Shown one piece after another: positions 37,454 through 46,362 of a stretch of 64,000 nt of DNA. The notes beneath the pieces were generated by a model. It had not been told where the DNA came from, searched no databases, and worked only from the letters and a program-made list of their open reading frames with translations. Source of the stretch: Medicago truncatula (Eukaryota; Streptophyta; Magnoliopsida; Fabales; Fabaceae); NCBI RefSeq assembly GCF_003473485.1, contig NC_053043.1, positions 38,292,576-38,356,575 of the forward strand, written 5' to 3'. How positions within the stretch are numbered: the stretch's first letter is position 1; each line of letters begins with the position of its first letter. A program made the position numbers and the translations under genes.

Positions 37454-39380
37454 TACTTATATTAAAATAAAAATTGAAAAAGAAGATAAAGAAACTGAAG
37501 CTTATATAGATACAGGGGCAAATATTTGTATAGCAACAAAAGCATTATTTAGTAAATGGGAAAAATTAGAAAAACCATTAAAGATTCAAATAGCTGATGG
37601 ATCTATACATCCATTAAATTGGGTAGCTACTAGAATTACCTTAAATATTCAAAATAAATTATTTATGGTACCTACGGTATATCAACAAGAAACAGGGTTA
37701 GATATGATAATAGGAAATAATTTTCTAAGATTATATGCACCCTTTTGCCAATACTTAGAGTATATTTCAATTAAGGCTCCATATATTAGAGGAAAACAAT
37801 TAAAAGAAATGATTGATATCCCTATAATTCATTATACAGAGACAACTTATTCAAAAAAGCAATCAGAGTTACACAAGATAAAACGTGGTGAAATTATAGG
37901 ATTAATTTGTAGAAAAATGCGCCATGTATTAGTAAATTTAGAACCAGGAAGAAGAATACCCGCACATATAGAAGAATTACTAGAGAAAGTTTGTAGTGAA
38001 GACCCACTAGATCCAAAAATTAATAAAAATATGGAATTAGTTGAATTAAAATTAAAAGATCCCTCAAAAGAAATTAAGTGTAAACCAATGATATACACAA
38101 AACAAGATAGAGACGAATTTGCTGAAGATATTAAGCAAATGTGTGAAAGAGGATTAATAAAACCATCAAAAAGTAAACATTCTGCGCCTGCATTTTATGT
38201 TGAAAACCATAATGAAATAAAAAGAGGAAAAAGAAGGATGGTAATTAATTATAAACAAATAAATGATGCAATGGAAGGAGATGCATATTTTCTTCCAAGA
38301 AAGGATTTAATTATTGAAAGGGTTAGGAATATGAATTGGTTTACCACCTTTGATTGTAAATCTGGATTTTATCAAATAAGACTAACTGAAGAATCTAAGG
38401 CTCTAACAGCCTTTAGTTGTCCCCAAGGTCAATATGAATGGAATGTGCTTCCAATGGGAATGAAACAATCACCAGGTATTTTTCAACGAAGAATGGATAC
38501 AATACTAAAAGAATTTAAGGATTTTTGTCTAATTTATATTGATGATATATTAGTTTTTTCAAATAAAGATTTGAATGATCATTTTAAAAAGGTAGAATTA
38601 GTACTAATTAAGTGTTTTGAGCATGGAGTAGTATTAAGCAAGAAAAAAGCCGTTGTAGCTCAGAATAAAATTAATTATTTAGGACTAGAAATAGAAAAGG
38701 GAAAAATTTTAATGCAAAAGCATGTGTTGGAAAAACTTCAAAATTTTCCAACTAAACTAAAAGATAAAAAGGAATTACAAAGGTTTTTAGGACTACTAAC
38801 ATACATTTCAAATGAAGGTTTTATAAAAAATCTTGCAGCCGAAAGAAAGTTACTTCAGCAAAAACTTAAGAAGGATTCAATTTGGTCATGGACCGAAGAT
38901 GATGAAGTACTTATTACTAAATTAAAGAATTTATGTCAGGACCTTCCTGAATTATATCATCCATCTGATGATGATTTAATTATTATTGAGACTGATGCCT
39001 CTAACGAATATTGGGGAGGAGTTATGAAAGCAAAACCTCCTGGACAAAAGAAAGAACTATTATGCAGATACATGTCTGGAACTTTTTCAGACAGTGAAAT
39101 TAATTATCCTACTCACGAAAAAGAAACATTAGCACTAATTCGAATGTTAGAAAAACATCGAATATATGTGCTTGACAAAGAATTTATTGTAAGAACCAAT
39201 TCTACTTATGTTGCAGGATTCAAGAATATAAATCATAAAGGAACTTATAAACAAGGAAGACATATTCGATGGCAGATGAAATTAGCCGAATATAATTACT
39301 CAATTTCTCACATCAAAGGAGAAAAGAACGTACTCGCAGACATTCTATCAAGAGAATGGAACGAAGCGAAGAATTGTTAA
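37419..39380 (+). CDS. Protease / reverse transcriptase / RNase H polyprotein (endogenous pararetrovirus)
   Basis: 653 residues, open throughout. The aspartic protease motif YIDTGA is at residues 29-34 with catalytic D31. The reverse transcriptase occupies the centre, with FDCKSGFYQIRL, LPMGMKQSPGIFQ and the catalytic YIDD at 373-376. The RNase H domain follows with the first Asp (ETDAS) and Glu (HEKE) present. The third catalytic Asp position is Asn (VRTNS, N594, codon 39198-39200), which would be expected to impair RNase H. No integrase is present, which separates it from Ty3/Gypsy elements and fits Caulimoviridae. The start near 37419 overlaps the coat protein; a later start cannot be excluded. 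Confidence 0.9.
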   Translation: MNYLQKKQNLNSTYIKIKIEKEDKETEAYIDTGANICIATKALFSKWEKLEKPLKIQIADGSIHPLNWVATRITLNIQNKLFMVPTVYQQETGLDMIIGNNFLRLYAPFCQYLEYISIKAPYIRGKQLKEMIDIPIIHYTETTYSKKQSELHKIKRGEIIGLICRKMRHVLVNLEPGRRIPAHIEELLEKVCSEDPLDPKINKNMELVELKLKDPSKEIKCKPMIYTKQDRDEFAEDIKQMCERGLIKPSKSKHSAPAFYVENHNEIKRGKRRMVINYKQINDAMEGDAYFLPRKDLIIERVRNMNWFTTFDCKSGFYQIRLTEESKALTAFSCPQGQYEWNVLPMGMKQSPGIFQRRMDTILKEFKDFCLIYIDDILVFSNKDLNDHFKKVELVLIKCFEHGVVLSKKKAVVAQNKINYLGLEIEKGKILMQKHVLEKLQNFPTKLKDKKELQRFLGLLTYISNEGFIKNLAAERKLLQQKLKKDSIWSWTEDDEVLITKLKNLCQDLPELYHPSDDDLIIIETDASNEYWGGVMKAKPPGQKKELLCRYMSGTFSDSEINYPTHEKETLALIRMLEKHRIYVLDKEFIVRTNSTYVAGFKNINHKGTYKQGRHIRWQMKLAEYNYSISHIKGEKNVLADILSREWNEAKNC

Positions 39381-40561
39381 TCCAACAACTTGGAATCAAA
39401 GAAGCACTAAAAGCTCACAAATTAAAAGAACAAGAATTAATTGGAAAGGAAGTAGAATTAATTGAAAAAGAGATAGAACTAATAAGATCACAGATCAAAA
39501 GAAAGAGTCCAATTGACGAAATTATTGTAAGAGAACCAAAGAAATGGTATGTGGTCTTCAATGGACCATTTCCAGGAATCTACGATGACTGGACAAAGCA
39601 GCCCCACACTGTCAAAAGATCTCTGGAGTCACTCACCGAGCCTACGCAACAAAAGAAGAAGCGGAGAAAGCTTTGAAGGATCATAAAGAATTAGACAAAT
39701 CAAGAAATGAAATTTATTTGGGTCCAAGAACTTTTTCCGAGCCAACAAGAAATAAGGCACCAGAAAGAGCTCCGATGAAAATCTTAGGAAGAATTCCTTT
39801 TTCCTTAGATGATCTACCTATTATTTCCAGAAAAGAACATGAACTTCAAGTACAATTTTCAGAAGAAAAATTTCAAGAAAATTTTAACAGGCTTAAAAAT
39901 TGGACGAATGAAGAAAAAAAATAATTGTTTTTACATGGTAAGCAGAAATGGTTTTGGACTTAAAGCGGTAATTACTCCTGGAGCTTCACCAATACTAGCA
40001 TTCAACATGTTTCAATTTGGACTTGTTCAATGCATTTATCTAAGTGCAAATTCTGAAGAAATTAGCCTATTCCCGGTTACTCTCAAAGATGTAGTCCAAT
40101 CATACAAAAGAAATATTGCAAGAGAAAGATCTATCTACATCAAGTTTTACTCAGCATATCCCGATTTCTCTACTAATCAACCAGCTATGCATTTTGTTCA
40201 AGTTGGAATCAACAATCATCAGTATCCATTAATGGACGAAGCAAGAGAAGAAGTATTAAGTGAAGAACAAATTGATATGATTATTGCTAATCAATTAGCA
40301 AGTATATTTTCCCAATGTCAATCAATCACTAAAAACTCTCATATCAAGGTACTTAGCAAAACAAAGAATATGCTAATCTCAAGCAAAACAAGTGGCAAAA
40401 TAATCCAAGAAAAAGACATGCAACTACTAACAAGTTTTGAAGTACCATTCTACTCACTAAACAAGGAATTATTAAACTATAAACCAAGAATCTTAAAAGA
40501 ATTATGCTTAAGCATAAGAGGAAGCATTAATCATGCTTGTGAGTTGTACGTGCATGCATGA
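39356..40561 (+). pseudogene. Transactivator/viroplasmin (ORF VI) relic, frame-shifted (endogenous pararetrovirus)
   Basis: The region starts 25 bp inside the end of the polymerase ORF. The first frame (39356-39676) has a charged helical N-terminus and then WYVVFNGPFPGIYDDW, the core signature of the Caulimoviridae translational transactivator. Shortly after that motif (about 39590-39600) the family-like reading passes to another frame, which runs to 39924. A second shift falls at an eight-base A run (39914-39921), and the remainder is open in a third frame to 40561. In exogenous viruses this protein forms inclusion bodies and permits translation of the polycistronic RNA. The two breaks should disable it here. 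Sequencing error at the homopolymer is a lesser possibility. Confidence 0.8.
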
Positions 40562-40693
40562 GGAAAGGACTGAAGCAATTGCCAAGTGCACGGACATGTG
40601 TCTTGAAGAAGAAGAGAAAAAGCCATGCTGAAAATGTAGTTGCCTTCATGCATGGAGACAAGTAATAAAGCAGTGTCATAAAAATGTGTAAGG

Positions 40694-40774
40694 GTGAATA
40701 GTGTTAGAGTGAATAGTGCTATGAATAGTACTATGATGAATAGTGCTATGAATAGTGTTATGTATGAATAGTAG
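40694..40774 (+). repeat. Six TGAATAGT repeats upstream of the viral promoter
   Basis: TGAATAGT starts at 40695, 40710, 40722, 40737, 40749 and 40765, with spacings of 12-16 bp. The cluster ends about 15 bp before the TATA box at 40788, a position where enhancer elements would sit. Confidence 0.75.
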
Positions 40775-40787
40775 TAGAGCCTTTTGG

Positions 40788-40800
40788 CTTATAAATAAAG
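40788..40800 (+). promoter_or_regulatory. Pregenomic (35S-like) promoter TATA box of the endogenous pararetrovirus
   Basis: CTTATAAATAAAG lies in the large intergenic region between the transactivator and the movement protein, where Caulimoviridae start the pregenomic RNA. The gap downstream to the movement protein start is about 430 bp. Confidence 0.65.
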
Positions 40801-40934
40801 GCTTGTAACGAGAGTAAGGGAAGCTGTAGTAGAAAGCTCTATGCTTGTAAAGTTTCTCTAAGAAACTTAACTAAGTCTTAGGATTTAGTTGTTGGCACTT
40901 TAGTGCTTTTCTTTTCTGGTAATCAATTTTCATA

Positions 40935-40940
40935 AATAAA
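40935..40940 (+). terminator. Candidate viral polyadenylation signal
   Basis: AATAAA lies about 140 bp downstream of the TATA box. In this family the poly(A) signal lies just downstream of the promoter, so that the terminally redundant RNA ends there after one round. Confidence 0.5.
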
Positions 40941-41228
40941 ATTCATCCTTCACTTACTTAATTCCATTCATTATCTACTTATTATCTACTTATTACTACA
41001 AATATATATACCACTAATTCTATTTAAGACTACCTAAAGCTACGGAAGCAGCGGTGGACCGATCACTAATTCATGAAAATCATGAGCAGGTATAACTACT
41101 TAACTTTGTTTAATTTAAATTAAGCTTTTATTATATAATGTTAGCACTTATGTTCTATGTATTATTATCTAATATTAAGTTTAAGTATTTTCATTTTAAG
41201 AACTAGTTAATATAATTATCTATTAATT

Positions 41229-42137
41229 ATGGGGGATATAGAACATTTAAATATAACTGAAGAAGATGGAAATTATGAAGGAAGTATTTTAATTGATCCT
41301 ACTTTGTTTCAAAAAATACAAAAAGAAGATCTAGACCTAACTAACGATGCTAATATGAAAGGAAAAGAAAAAATTGGAGGAAAAATGAAAAGATTTAACC
41401 AAAAAGAAAACATTATATACTATGGAAAGTTAATTAATGAGTCTCCTACAGATATTGCGGATGCTCAAGGACACACCTATATTAAGTTGTTAGACAAGAA
41501 GAAACTTATGGAATTAAAAAGAAACATAAAGAAAGAAGAACATAGGAATAGAATAGGATATATTCATATAGGAGCTATACAAGTATTAATTAAATCTACT
41601 TTTCAAGAAGGAATTAATTCTCCGTTAGAACTAATATTAAAAGATGATAGAATTACAGATTCAGTTGATAAAATACTAGGAGTTGTTGAAGGAAACCTAG
41701 CGTACGTCAAATTAAAATTCGAAATACATCCTAACATAGGAATCCCATTAGACACTCAAAGACTAGATCAAGCACTTACTCTAGAGCATAAATTCTTAAG
41801 AGGAAATTTAATGAAACCCGGAGATAAAATATTTTCTATTACTTATTGCGTTAATTATGCATTAACGAATTCACATCATAGCATTACTTTCAGAAATAAT
41901 AATAGAATAGATGTCCCTAGTCTATTCGAAGACATAGGAAAAATTTACTATCCAAAAAGAAATGAAATAACGGAATTAGAAACTTTTATAAATAGATCAA
42001 AGATTTTAGAATTAAAAGGAACAAGGATACCTAGACCAATTAGATTTCACGAACCAGAAAAAGTTGAAGAAAGTAACATTGATAAATTATCTAATCAAGT
42101 AAAAGAATTAACCACATATTTAAAAAATAGGTTATAA
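41229..42137 (+). CDS. Movement protein (endogenous pararetrovirus)
   Basis: 302 residues, uninterrupted. It belongs to the 30K-type movement protein superfamily by the central beta-rich region (YIHIGAIQVLIKSTF, then LAYVKLKFEIHPNIG) and the motif YALTNSHHSI, a hallmark of Caulimoviridae movement proteins. The C-terminus is predicted to be a coiled coil (SNIDKLSNQVKELTTYL), as in CaMV P1, where it binds the virion-associated protein. These proteins form tubules through plasmodesmata. It follows the promoter and leader and is the first ORF on the pregenomic RNA. Confidence 0.85.
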   Translation: MGDIEHLNITEEDGNYEGSILIDPTLFQKIQKEDLDLTNDANMKGKEKIGGKMKRFNQKENIIYYGKLINESPTDIADAQGHTYIKLLDKKKLMELKRNIKKEEHRNRIGYIHIGAIQVLIKSTFQEGINSPLELILKDDRITDSVDKILGVVEGNLAYVKLKFEIHPNIGIPLDTQRLDQALTLEHKFLRGNLMKPGDKIFSITYCVNYALTNSHHSITFRNNNRIDVPSLFEDIGKIYYPKRNEITELETFINRSKILELKGTRIPRPIRFHEPEKVEESNIDKLSNQVKELTTYLKNRL

Positions 42138-42175
42138 AATATTTAGCTAGACTATCAATTTGGTATAAAATAAAT

Positions 42176-42529
42176 ATGGCAGAATTTAGTATTAATGAGA
42201 AAGAAAAAATAATACATATAAGATTAAAAGATTGGGATATAGCTTATGAAGATAGTATTGAAATCAAAGAAAAAGATTTTTATGAAAAATTAAAATGTAT
42301 ATGGAAACTGAATTTACCGAAAGAAATAAGGTCAAAAATTTGTGAAGAATATGGTAAATTATGCGGACAAGCAATACTTTACGAAAGTGAGATAGATTAT
42401 GCATTAGGAAATATGATGGATGACATTTTAATGGACGAATATATAGTTTCTACGTATTATGAAGGAAATCCATTAGATTTTGCCTTAGTAGAAAACAATG
42501 AAATATGGGATTATTTAGATGATGACTAA
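42176..42529 (+). CDS. 117-aa acidic ORF of unknown function (endogenous pararetrovirus)
   Basis: An open, acidic ORF 38 bp after the movement protein, ending in WDYLDDD. It matches no family I can name. Its place between the movement protein and the primer-binding site corresponds to ORF Ib of soymoviruses, so it may be a lineage-specific accessory protein. Confidence 0.6.
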   Translation: MAEFSINEKEKIIHIRLKDWDIAYEDSIEIKEKDFYEKLKCIWKLNLPKEIRSKICEEYGKLCGQAILYESEIDYALGNMMDDILMDEYIVSTYYEGNPLDFALVENNEIWDYLDDD

Positions 42530-42582
42530 AATTATTAAAAGAATTCCGAAAAAATTTCTGAATTATCTAAGCATCAATTATT

Positions 42583-42594
42583 TGGTATCAGAGC
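42583..42594 (+). other. tRNA-Met primer-binding site of the endogenous pararetrovirus
   Basis: TGGTATCAGAGC is complementary to the 3' end of plant initiator tRNA-Met and primes minus-strand DNA synthesis. It is intact and lies after the movement protein and the 117-aa ORF, not directly upstream of the movement protein as in CaMV. Confidence 0.85.
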
Positions 42595-42618
42595 ACTAAA
42601 GATTCAAAAATAACTAAA

Positions 42619-42783
42619 ATGGAAAATTTAGAAAATTCTAAGATTTCAGATGAGAAATCTAGAAAACTAAAATTACAACAAATTTTAAGTAAAATACAAA
42701 GAGAAAAATTAGAACTAGAGAATAAAATAAATATTTTACAAAAGAAAATTAGGAAATTAGAAAATGAGTATAAGCAGAACTAA
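42619..42783 (+). CDS. 54-aa leucine-rich coiled-coil ORF (endogenous pararetrovirus)
   Basis: A short ORF 25 bp after the primer site. Its sequence is almost entirely charged residues with regular leucine/isoleucine spacing (LELENKINILQKKIRKLENE), giving a clear coiled coil. It overlaps the next ORF by 20 bp. It is too short for a confident family assignment; a small structural or transmission-related protein is possible. Confidence 0.45.
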   Translation: MENLENSKISDEKSRKLKLQQILSKIQREKLELENKINILQKKIRKLENEYKQN

Positions 42784-42967
42784 AGATATAATAAAAATAT
42801 TATACATTAAATTAGATTATAATATTAAAATAGGAAATGATGATGAAATAGGTAGGACTTCAAAATACCTTTTAGAATATGAAAATAAATTAAAATTATA
42901 TGAAGATTTATTAAAAAGTATAAACGAATTTAATTCCGTCACCAATGATCAGCGACGAGGAAATTAG
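42764..42967 (+). CDS. 67-aa ORF running from virus into transposon sequence
   Basis: The ORF starts inside the preceding coiled-coil ORF and is helical and charged. Its last ten or so codons (from about 42936) fall in the CACTA subterminal sequence, so the natural end of the viral ORF has been lost or replaced by the integration. It is therefore probably a truncated viral ORF II equivalent. Confidence 0.4.
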   Translation: MSISRTKDIIKILYIKLDYNIKIGNDDEIGRTSKYLLEYENKLKLYEDLLKSINEFNSVTNDQRRGN

Positions 42968-43027
42968 AGACAGATTTATTAAATCCGTCATTAAAATTCG
43001 TCACTATTTCAACATATTTTAGTAGTG
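42936..43027 (-). repeat. Right terminal region of the CACTA element
   Basis: Read inward on the minus strand it starts CACTACTAAAATATG and contains repeated GTGACG, ATGACGG and CGTCGCT motifs, the usual subterminal repeats of CACTA elements. The matching left end is 35524-35567. Confidence 0.7.
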
Positions 43028-43030
43028 AGA

Positions 43031-44590
43031 CACTAACAATAGATAAGTTCAAGTGGTTAGATATTCTCTTATGTAAGAAAAAAAAATCAATTGAAAAGAG
43101 AGAATTCACCTTACCCCTCACAAGTTAATCGCAAGACCACTACAACATATATGAGATTTAGTAACAGTTCAAAATTGTAACTAAATAAATAAATAAATGT
43201 TAGGTAAAGACCATATTACTAAATGATTTCAGTAACACTTGAGAGTATTATTTGTAACACTTAAAAAATGTTCTTTTTAACTAGCTAATCTGTAGCCAAT
43301 CTATAGCTAAAAGTTTTAGAAGCAATTGTAGCAAATATTGTTTCAGTAATGTTGCTAAATAGTAAAGACTAGGTAGATCACTGAATACATATTGAAACGG
43401 ATTTCAAGGAAGATACTCACGCACATCTGATGCCTTAAGAATTGGTTCCCTTTACCTTAATTAATTTATATTATCATCAATCAAGCTAAAGAACCAGAAA
43501 CAATACAAAACCTTCCCAGCATCAGTATGAATACAAAACTTTCTAGAAATCACATAACAAGTGTCTTTACATGATCTAAGCAAATCACAACACTATATTT
43601 GGATCAACATGTTGAACCACAATTTTGGATAACATTACAATGAAATAAGATATTCCAAGGACAATAATGCAACCAAGCATATACTCCCCCATTATTAACT
43701 AATTTATCCTCCCTCTCTTTTGGTAATATAGAAAAGAGAAACTATAAAAGATTTTATAAAATTATCCTTCGTTAAAAACATGGGAAAAAGAAGTTAATCA
43801 GTAGACTGGTATTGAGCAAAATTCAAGCTAATCATGACGGTTTAATGATTTGGTGGATAACATAAATTTCACCAAATAATGGTGAAAAGCAATGGGGCAC
43901 AACCATGTGAGCGTAGTATAACTATCAAACAGGAACAGAAAAAATTCTCCAAAAAGTAATTTGGAAAATCTTTCTTTATCAAATAGTAAAAATCAATCTG
44001 CACATCATAAGAATTTCAGAGAGAAAAGAAAACTGAAAGTTGGTTAATTCATTCATTGGTTCCATAGAAAACGAATTGCCAAGCACCTTATCTACATTAA
44101 ATAGGAACATTAGTTTGTGAATTCACCCTTCAATTCTTTTAGAAAATGGATTGTTGATTTTAACAGTAAAGCTTTGAGCTATTTAAAAATCTCTACTACC
44201 TAAATAATACATATAATAGCTGAGTACTTGAGAAACTAGGTGAGATTACAGTAAATTAATAGCTAATACAAATTATTAGGTTAGAACTAAATTAATATAA
44301 AGCAACATCTACCTCAGCTGAGTACTGCAGAGAAATTTTTATATGATATATACTCCCCCATTATTATCGAAATTATATTCCCTCCATTTCTTTTATTATA
44401 TGACATTTTTACAAATATTAAGAATTGTGGTTAATTTTATATGAGAAAAATAAACTAAGAAATATTTTAATTATTTAATAAGCGTCTGGAATTATTTAGT
44501 GGGGATGGTTGTACTCTTTTATTTATTTTTTGGTTACAAGGCTAAAAAGAAGAACAAAAAGCAACAAAAACAACAAAAAGAAGTAGCGCT
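43031..44590. other. Intergenic DNA with decayed repeat edges
   Basis: No gene was recognised. CACTACAACA at about 43138 and TATTCCCTCCATTTCTTTTA at about 44379 look like single ends of degraded DNA transposons or MITEs without detectable partners. Confidence 0.45.
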
Positions 44591-44596
44591 AACGCC

Positions 44597-44752
44597 TTAA
44601 GAAAAGCGTTCATAATTCATCCGATTGCAGCAAAGGAAGAAGGCCCTCTGGATGGTGTGGGAGTGATTAGTCAGATCATCATCATTTGAAGCTCCTAGTT
44701 TGGCTACAAAGTATGCACACCGGTTTAATTTGAGATTGAATATGTCTTGCAT
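44597..44752 (-). pseudogene. RNase H-like retroelement C-terminal fragment
   Basis: A 51-codon minus frame contains NLKLNRCAYFVAKLGA, resembling the end of the RNase H-like domain of plant LINE ORF2 and related proteins (usually ...NRCADFLAKLGA). It ends in TAA. The upstream part of such a protein is not present. The assignment rests on this motif alone. Confidence 0.4.
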
Positions 44753-44848
44753 TCTTCTTAATAAAGTGGTTTCTTATATTAAAAAAAAAACGATCACACC
44801 TTTGTTAGGTACCAACCAAATGACATCCAATAAATGACACATCAAATT

Positions 44849-46362
44849 TTAGGACTGAAATTTTACCATGACCCAACGTTTCAATGTACTATCAAAACTG
44901 CCGAATTTTAGAACCCACGGTAGGAAAAATAAAAAATAAAAAATTCTTTACATCCACCGAATATGTAATGATAAAAATATGTCTACCGTAATTTATCTTG
45001 CTACACTCTACATATATGAACACTTTTATCCATTCTCCAAAACTATTCATGAAGAATCATATTTGTAAGGAAATCACTAAACACGATAAATAATTGTAAG
45101 AAAGTGTTATGATATTGTTCGAATTAGTAGAGAAAGTTTTATGATATATAGTTTCCTTCAACCTGTACATAAATATTGAACAAATCATTCATGTATTTAA
45201 ATTCAAGTTCAATCAAGCAACATTTTTCAAAAAATTACACGGATGGGATTCGTACTACATGAATTTGGCAGTACAACACGATAAGCCTTTGACCCAACAA
45301 ACAGAAATATACTTAAGGAATATTAATCATTTGGTCCTACTGAAATATACACAAACAAAGTATATTATTTGGAGTATCACATACTAGGAACCAATAAACA
45401 AAGGTAAATCAAATGTGTTGAGCTGCTATCCACTTTGGAATATCCATTCAGGCTTTTTAGCATGTTTTCATCTTAATGTTAACATCATATCTGAAAAACG
45501 GTGTTGAGCTCGGTAATGAAAATTCTTCTTAACCTGAGCATCATAGTGAGACTCCCAAACACATTTTGTCTGCACCATCTTCAACCCTCTTCTTTCTCCT
45601 TGCAGGGTTAGTATTTAAGCATGTGTCATTTCCATGTAAAACGAGAAGCCGAGTACACTTGCATATATCCTCTCAAGGATGTTGTTTCCAAACAAGCTTG
45701 TCCAATCCATCACATATTCAAGTATAGGATAATTTGGATTACAAAAGAAACATAGTTTAGAAACAAAAATAATAGTACAATGAGCTACTTAAAATGAGTC
45801 TTGATTTGGATTTCAAGTGTTGAACGGAAATATTAATTGTTATACATGTTTCGCATGATTAATGAGTTAAACAACTTGCTGCTCCTGACAAAAATAAAAA
45901 AATAAAAAAAATAACTTGCTGCTAGCACTGACTTATACTATATCTTTGATACTCATCAAGGATTAAAATATGTGTAATTGTCCTTTATTTTTCTTTTTTC
46001 TTTTTTTACATTCAGTATCTGGCCTAAGGATCGATTAATCTTAGGGTTTCAATCTTAATGTTAATTCTCTCCATTAAGTTTCAGTTTAGTATTAGTCAGC
46101 AAAATGATGTAACATCATTATTTCATCTAAAGTTTATCAAGGAAAAGATAGGGTGAAAAAAATGTATGCAATAAAGAGGAGCTAGAAAACCATATAGCAA
46201 GTTAATAAGAGAAAGCAAGAGCAAGTGATGAACAAAATGCATAAATAGATTCACTACCTGTTTACCGATTCCACCCATGCCCAAGGTTGCAACCTTGACG
46301 GTCATTGCACACTTGCCTCCAACGGTGTTGTGTTCTCTTTGTCGTGAGGCTCCTCCATACTT
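44849..46362. repeat. Diverged duplicate block A
   Basis: Sequence beginning AGGACTGAAATTTTACCATG and running to about 45417 matches 48968-49630. Then 45420-45690 matches parts of 51560-52015, and 46136-46362 matches 52440-52676. Block A is shorter than block B because it lacks the segment equivalent to 49770-51480. It includes a transposase-like exon with frame breaks on the minus strand (about 45430-45600). Confidence 0.75.
46258..46358 (-). pseudogene. Exon-like module, copy A (frame-shifted)
   Basis: On the minus strand it starts ATGGAGGAGCCTCACGAC and ends GGTAAACAG|GTAGTG, an apparent splice donor. A one-base loss relative to the copy at 52566-52667 shifts the frame. The encoded end would be LGMGGIGKQ. 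The gene it came from was not recognised. Confidence 0.4.

Larger units (their letters stand above)
35568..42935 (+). mobile_element. Endogenous pararetrovirus (Caulimoviridae), one genome length
   Basis: The gene order read around the circle is: promoter and leader, movement protein, 117-aa ORF, tRNA-Met primer site, two small coiled-coil ORFs, virion-associated-like ORF, coat protein, protease/RT/RNase H, transactivator. The length matches a full episomal genome of this family (about 7-8 kb), and no part is present twice. The linear break lies between the 67-aa ORF and the virion-associated-like ORF. Primer site after the movement protein and separate small ORFs resemble the genus Soymovirus, from general knowledge of that genus. 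Frame breaks are confined to the transactivator. Confidence 0.88.
35524..43027. mobile_element. CACTA (En/Spm) transposon ends enclosing a pararetrovirus genome
   Basis: The left end reads CACTACTAGAAAA and the right end, in reverse complement, CACTACTAAAATA. Both carry GCGACG/GTGACG-type subterminal motifs typical of plant CACTA elements. Three bases AGA stand on each outer side (35521-35523 and 43028-43030), the 3-bp target duplication expected for this superfamily. Between the ends there is no transposase but a nearly complete Caulimoviridae genome of about 7.37 kb. Only about 45 bp on the left and 92 bp on the right look like transposon sequence. Confidence 0.75.

Noticed and set aside
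37419-39380. Ty3/Gypsy retrotransposon pol
   Set aside because: No integrase or LTRs; it is preceded by a Caulimoviridae coat protein and followed by a transactivator motif, with a movement protein in the same genome.
43138-43320. Second CACTA element starting CACTACAACA
   Set aside because: No matching opposite end, target duplication or subterminal repeats were found.
45540-45610. Processed (intron-less) copy of the transposase exon junction
   Set aside because: Block A lacks the intron seen in block B, but the junction is not the exact splice product; a deletion between short GG repeats explains it.
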